From contig CAVZXS010000007.1 of the NCBI GenBank assembly GCA_963779325.1, positions 1-64,000 of the forward strand: DNA of 64,000 bases, read 5' to 3'. Positions 60,358 through 64,000 of the stretch are shown here, in pieces (position 1 is the first letter of the stretch; each line of letters opens with the position of its first letter). A model generated the notes under the pieces. The model made no database searches. It saw nothing but the letters and a program-made list of their open reading frames with translations, and was not told the origin of the DNA. Both the position numbers and the translations under genes were made by a program. Source of the stretch: CAVZXS01 sp963779325. GTDB lineage: Bacteria > Bacteroidota > Bacteroidia > Chitinophagales > Chitinophagaceae.

Positions 60358-62178
60358 TTAACCGGCATTGGCAGTTGCTTCTGCCTTTGACGCTTCATCT
60401 CCTTCCGGAATCTTTGCGGGAGGAGATTTTTTTATGAACTTTTTTAAGTTGGCAATATTGAACCAACTGCGTAAAAGGATTAGTTTTTTTGAAAGAAGGT
60501 AATGAACGAGTTTTTCTTCAATACTATGGTGCAATGGCAGCAGTATGGAGATGATTCCGATTTTGATAAGCCACACTTTCCAAGGCTCGCCATGTGTAAA
60601 ATTATGAATCCAGTTATCAAGCAGCAGCACGATAAATTCAAATAAAAAGATAAGGGACAAAAAGCCCATTGCCCTGATGGTGATCTTTGATACTTTAAAC
60701 ATGCCTATAATAATCATCAATAGAAAAATCGTAGCTATTATTACCGTAATCGCTAAGTATTGCAGATTATGGCTTCTTTGCTTTTGTTGATTTGCCAGTT
60801 CTTCATCGGCCAGACGTTTTTTATTTACATTGTCAATTTCCATTAAGGCTACATCTTTTTCCCGGGCCATCAGTTCAATACTGTCTTTGTATACAGTACT
60901 TTTTAAGCTGTAGTTGTAGGCTGTTTTATAATCTTCCTTTTGCTCATATAATTTTTGAAGAATGTTGCCGGCGGATAGCATATAATTATAATTCAATACA
61001 TCTTTGCTGTATTGATACAATTCCTCTGCATACGGGATAACTATCGAAGAATCTTTTTGTTTGAGCAGGCAATTAGTATACTCATAAAAAAACTCTGTTT
61101 TAGTTACCGGATCATAAGCTTTTTTAAATGATTCTTCCGCAGCCCGGAAACAGACCAGCGCAGAATCAATCATACCCCCGTAAGAATAAACAGTGGCCCT
61201 CATGTAATCCATAAAATGCGGGCCGGTGTTTTCAAACACACCTTTCATATCGGGGTGGTTGTTTACATAGGCAAAAGTTACAGCGGGCTTTTCTTCCAAC
61301 AACATATAAAAAAAGAGTATCCGTTGCGCTTCTATTTTCCCGGCGTAATCACCAATACTGTCTGCAAGCGTTTCAGCCCGGAATAAATATTTTTTTGCAA
61401 CCCGGTAGTCGAACAGCTTCCCGAGCAATATATAATCATTGATCAGACCTTTTACATCATTATTCTTTTTATTGACAGACACACTTTGAAAAGCATATTG
61501 TTTGGACACTTCATACTTCTGCAATTTGTTTTTATACATAAAAGCAAATGCATGTAATACCTGTGTTTTAAGGTAAATATTCCTGCTTTTATCCGCTATA
61601 TCAATAGCATAGGTATAGGATTTAAATGCCATAAGCATGTCTCCCTTTTGCAGGTACACATTACCTACCATGAGCTGGCACAGCACTTTGGCAGAATCAT
61701 TATCGGTATTCATGGCCGTGGCTAACCCAAACTGTGCCGTTTGCAAGGCTTCATTTTTTTTACCTTCAAGCAAATATTTTTCTGCCTGCCGGGCACTGGC
61801 AATTGCTTCATACTCTTTCAATGCATTTGTTTTTGCATAGTCGAGGGCTCTTTGAATATACTCCTGTGTTTTGCTGTTGCGCTGTTTGGTTGATTTGCCG
61901 TCGAAATTAAACCCCGCATTACCAAATAAGACTTTCAGAATCCAATGCTGTTTGCCTGATTCATAGGCAAGCATCATCTGTATATTAATAATACTGTCAC
62001 CGGCAGTCTCATTTTTCAGGGCAAAATAATAATCTGATATTTTTTGTAATTCAAAAAATTTTGCAGAATCGGTTGCTGCATTTTGAAGACGGGATGAAAG
62101 CTCCGGGGGCAGTTCATTTTGAGCGGAAGATTGTAATACATATGAAAATATGAAAACGAAAAGTAAAAGGCGGCGCAT
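60358..62178 (-). CDS. exported TPR protein with C-terminal membrane domain
   Basis: About 606 residues from ATG 62178 (signal MRRLLLFVFIFSYVLQSSAQ). TPR-like helical pairs fill residues ~40-430 (SAKVLCQLMVGNVYLQKGDM, LMAFKSYTYAIDIADKSRNI). Three or four membrane helices follow at ~470-570 (YLAITVIIATIFLLMIIIGM, AMGFLSLIFLFEFIVLLLDN, WLIKIGIISILLPLHHSI), then a Lys-rich cytoplasmic tail. There is no kinase or LuxR output domain, unlike most Bacteroidota TPR sensors. It could be a scaffold or truncated sensor. Confidence 0.75.
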   Translation of the reverse strand: MRRLLLFVFIFSYVLQSSAQNELPPELSSRLQNAATDSAKFFELQKISDYYFALKNETAGDSIINIQMMLAYESGKQHWILKVLFGNAGFNFDGKSTKQRNSKTQEYIQRALDYAKTNALKEYEAIASARQAEKYLLEGKKNEALQTAQFGLATAMNTDNDSAKVLCQLMVGNVYLQKGDMLMAFKSYTYAIDIADKSRNIYLKTQVLHAFAFMYKNKLQKYEVSKQYAFQSVSVNKKNNDVKGLINDYILLGKLFDYRVAKKYLFRAETLADSIGDYAGKIEAQRILFFYMLLEEKPAVTFAYVNNHPDMKGVFENTGPHFMDYMRATVYSYGGMIDSALVCFRAAEESFKKAYDPVTKTEFFYEYTNCLLKQKDSSIVIPYAEELYQYSKDVLNYNYMLSAGNILQKLYEQKEDYKTAYNYSLKSTVYKDSIELMAREKDVALMEIDNVNKKRLADEELANQQKQRSHNLQYLAITVIIATIFLLMIIIGMFKVSKITIRAMGFLSLIFLFEFIVLLLDNWIHNFTHGEPWKVWLIKIGIISILLPLHHSIEEKLVHYLLSKKLILLRSWFNIANLKKFIKKSPPAKIPEGDEASKAEATANAG

Positions 62179-62232
62179 ATAAATTTTTCTGCAGTGTAAT
62201 TTGGCTTTTGTTGTGCTTTTGACTGAAAACAT

Positions 62233-62638
62233 CCGTTCTTTGTTTGCGTTAATTAGGCTAATGTCTTACATTAAAGAAAATGCGGGTTTTTACATAGAAT
62301 TTATTTCATTTCAAAATGTTTATTATTGCCCGCAATAAAAGATAGGTAGAAACGGGACGTTTAAACGGGGTGGATAATGTTTGCAAAATGATACCTTCAA
62401 CGGTAAGTTAATGATTTTTCATCATTCGGCAGGAGAGTTCCTTTCTAAGCAAAATATTGGTAACAAATTATTACACTACAACCCGTGATTTAAATCGCAT
62501 CGGTATCTAAACAATCGATTATAAAAAAAACGATATATCGGTCTACATTCTATAGACCTGCCTTTAGCTACAGATAAAAATACAGCTATTTAAAATTTAA
62601 AAATTAGATTTATATTTCCATATCAAATCCACACAATT
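62233..62638. other. divergent intergenic region
   Basis: No gene is seen. GGTCTA...TAGACC near 62539-62557 is a short imperfect palindrome. The last 150 bp are A/T-rich and probably hold the promoter of the BNR-repeat gene. Confidence 0.4.
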
Positions 62639-64000
62639 ATGCCAAAACAATTGCTGCTTTTTGTAATCTTTTTTTTTGCATTATCTGCTGCAAACGCCCA
62701 AATTAAAAAAGATTCTTCTGCAAATAACGTCAACAGCTATTTTAAACCGGTGAAATGGCGCTGCATCGGGCCTTTTCGCGGCGGCCGTTCCAATTGCGCT
62801 ACCGGCGTAACGGGCAACCCGGCTGTTTATTACCAGGGTATTACGGGCGGCGGTCTTTGGAAAACAGAAGACATGGGTATCACCTGGCAAAATATTTCTG
62901 ACGGGTTTTTTAAAACAGGATCGGTAGGCGCAGTAGCAGTTGCAGAAAGCGACCCGAATATTGTTTATGTCGGTATGGGTGAACATGCAATACGGGGTGT
63001 GATGACTCATCACGGCGATGGTGTATATAAATCAACCGATGCAGGAAAAAAATGGAAGAAGATGGGGCTCGATTTAACGCAGCATATTGCCCGTATTATT
63101 ATACATCCTAAAGATCCGAATATTGTATACATAGCTGCACAGGGAGCATTATACAGCAAATCAAAAGAAAGGGGTATTTATAAATCTGTTGATGGCGGCG
63201 CTACATGGAAAAATGTTTTGTATGTGGATGATAAAACAGGCTGTGCCGAAATTTCAATGGATATGAACAATCCGATGATATTGTATGCTGCTATGTGGGA
63301 ACATGGCCGTCGGCCGTGGAAAGTTATCAGCGGGGGAACCGGCAGCGGATTGTATAAATCAACGGATGCAGGCGAGCATTGGGAAAAAATGCAGGATGCC
63401 CGCCAGGATGACCCGTTCGGACGGGGCTTGCCAAAAGAAATGGGTAAAATGTCAATTGCCGTTTGTCGTTCCAATTCAGAAAAAGTATACGCCTTGATTG
63501 AAAGTGATTCAGAAAAAGAAGAAGGCGGTTTGTATATGTCTGCAGATGCGGGCAAAAGTTGGAGCCAGGTTTCAAACGATAATCATTTAATACAAAGAGC
63601 ATGGTATTATATTGAACTTTTTCCTGATCCCAATAATGAAAACACCTTGTATGTGCTGAGTGCTCCGGCGCTTAAATCTATTGATGGCGGAAAAACTTGG
63701 GAAGATATTTCGAATACGCATGGCGATTATCATAATCTCTGGATAAATCCCGCTAATTCAAATAATATGATTATTTCTGATGACGGCGGCTCTGCAATAA
63801 CATTTAACGGAGGAAAAACATGGAGCAGTCAAAATAATCAACCAACGGCGCAGTTCTATCGTATCAATGTAGACAATCTGTTTCCTTACAATATTTACGG
63901 CGGACAACAGGACAACAGCTCGGTGAAGATTGCAAGTCGTGAACCCGGCGGTAGCGGCATCAGCAATAACAGTTGGACATATTCTGCCGGCGGTGAAAGC
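62639..64000 (+). CDS. BNR/sortilin-like (VPS10-type) repeat protein, 3' end outside window
   Basis: The frame runs without interruption from ATG 62639 to the last base (454 codons seen). A signal peptide (QLLLFVIFFFALSAANAQ) is followed by repeats of the glycosyl hydrolase BNR type: GGGLWKTEDMGITWQNISDG, GVYKSTDAGKKWKKMGLD, GIYKSVDGGATWKNVLY, GLYKSTDAGEHWEKMQDA, GGLYMSADAGKSWSQVS and SIDGGKTWEDISNTHGD. They form a beta-propeller of the WD40/YVTN/BNR-like family, which in Bacteroidota reaches about 1000 residues. It is exported; the function is unknown and no catalytic residue can be assigned. Confidence 0.85.
   Translation, partial: MPKQLLLFVIFFFALSAANAQIKKDSSANNVNSYFKPVKWRCIGPFRGGRSNCATGVTGNPAVYYQGITGGGLWKTEDMGITWQNISDGFFKTGSVGAVAVAESDPNIVYVGMGEHAIRGVMTHHGDGVYKSTDAGKKWKKMGLDLTQHIARIIIHPKDPNIVYIAAQGALYSKSKERGIYKSVDGGATWKNVLYVDDKTGCAEISMDMNNPMILYAAMWEHGRRPWKVISGGTGSGLYKSTDAGEHWEKMQDARQDDPFGRGLPKEMGKMSIAVCRSNSEKVYALIESDSEKEEGGLYMSADAGKSWSQVSNDNHLIQRAWYYIELFPDPNNENTLYVLSAPALKSIDGGKTWEDISNTHGDYHNLWINPANSNNMIISDDGGSAITFNGGKTWSSQNNQPTAQFYRINVDNLFPYNIYGGQQDNSSVKIASREPGGSGISNNSWTYSAGGES

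Overview
The window looks like a chromosomal segment of a Bacteroidota species, probably a member of the Chitinophagaceae or a close relative. The evidence is two proteins ending in type IX secretion (T9SS) C-terminal sorting domains, many Sec-exported and lipoprotein-type products with a Cys-Lys-Lys or similar lipobox, a LytS-type histidine kinase with a LytTR response regulator, LytTR and ECF-sigma regulation, candidate promoters of the Bacteroidota TAnnTTTG type, and GH29/GH36 glycosidases. No rRNA, tRNA, CRISPR array or transposase was seen. The assignment rests on reading gene families, not on a database search.

Left arm (1-7.8 kb): a run of exported proteins, most of them broken by single indels. 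They are a coiled-coil protein end, an Hcp-like secreted protein (intact), an M57-type HEIGH metallopeptidase, a subtilisin-family (S8) T9SS protease, a 53-codon remnant of a GMC oxidoreductase, and a beta-helix T9SS protein.

Accessory island (8-14.3 kb): visibly AT-richer plus-strand genes. It holds a 945-residue PIN-domain protein, a LytTR protein behind a perfect operator-like palindrome, a three-gene cassette coding for a Trp/His/Cys/Pro-rich peptide, a 76-residue protein and a nine-cysteine protein, and a helical protein of unknown role. The Trp/His/Cys/Pro cassette is the strongest candidate for an undescribed system.

Mosaic repeat zone (14-31 kb): genes for a lipoprotein, an amidohydrolase, a Kelch-repeat lipoprotein, a toxin-antitoxin pair with a nonsense-mutated toxin, an ABC exporter, a three-gene exported cluster (including a paralogue of the protein at base 1), a FAD amine oxidase with its cytochrome c, a GH29 fucosidase and a GOB-like subclass B3 metallo-beta-lactamase. 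They are separated by at least six families of short dispersed repeats, including a 95-bp perfect duplicate.

Right part (31-64 kb): a PhoD-like phosphatase (frameshifted), a lipoprotein, a TPR-CHAT protease facing an ECF sigma/TPR anti-sigma-like operon, a luciferase-like monooxygenase, a second amidohydrolase, a GH36 alpha-galactosidase, a LytS/LytR-type two-component pair, two vanadium-haloperoxidase/PAP2 proteins, a dienelactone hydrolase, a GxxExxY gene with two amber stops directly behind a 100-bp palindrome, a bestrophin, several exported proteins, an FKBP isomerase, an SDR, a double-thioredoxin protein, a TPR membrane protein and the start of a BNR/sortilin-like repeat protein.

Eight coding regions are disrupted (six by indels, two by nonsense codons) and two or three more survive only as 3' remnants. 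Four of the six indels lie in the first 7.8 kb, so local gene decay or locally poor consensus quality should be considered before reading any of them as biology.
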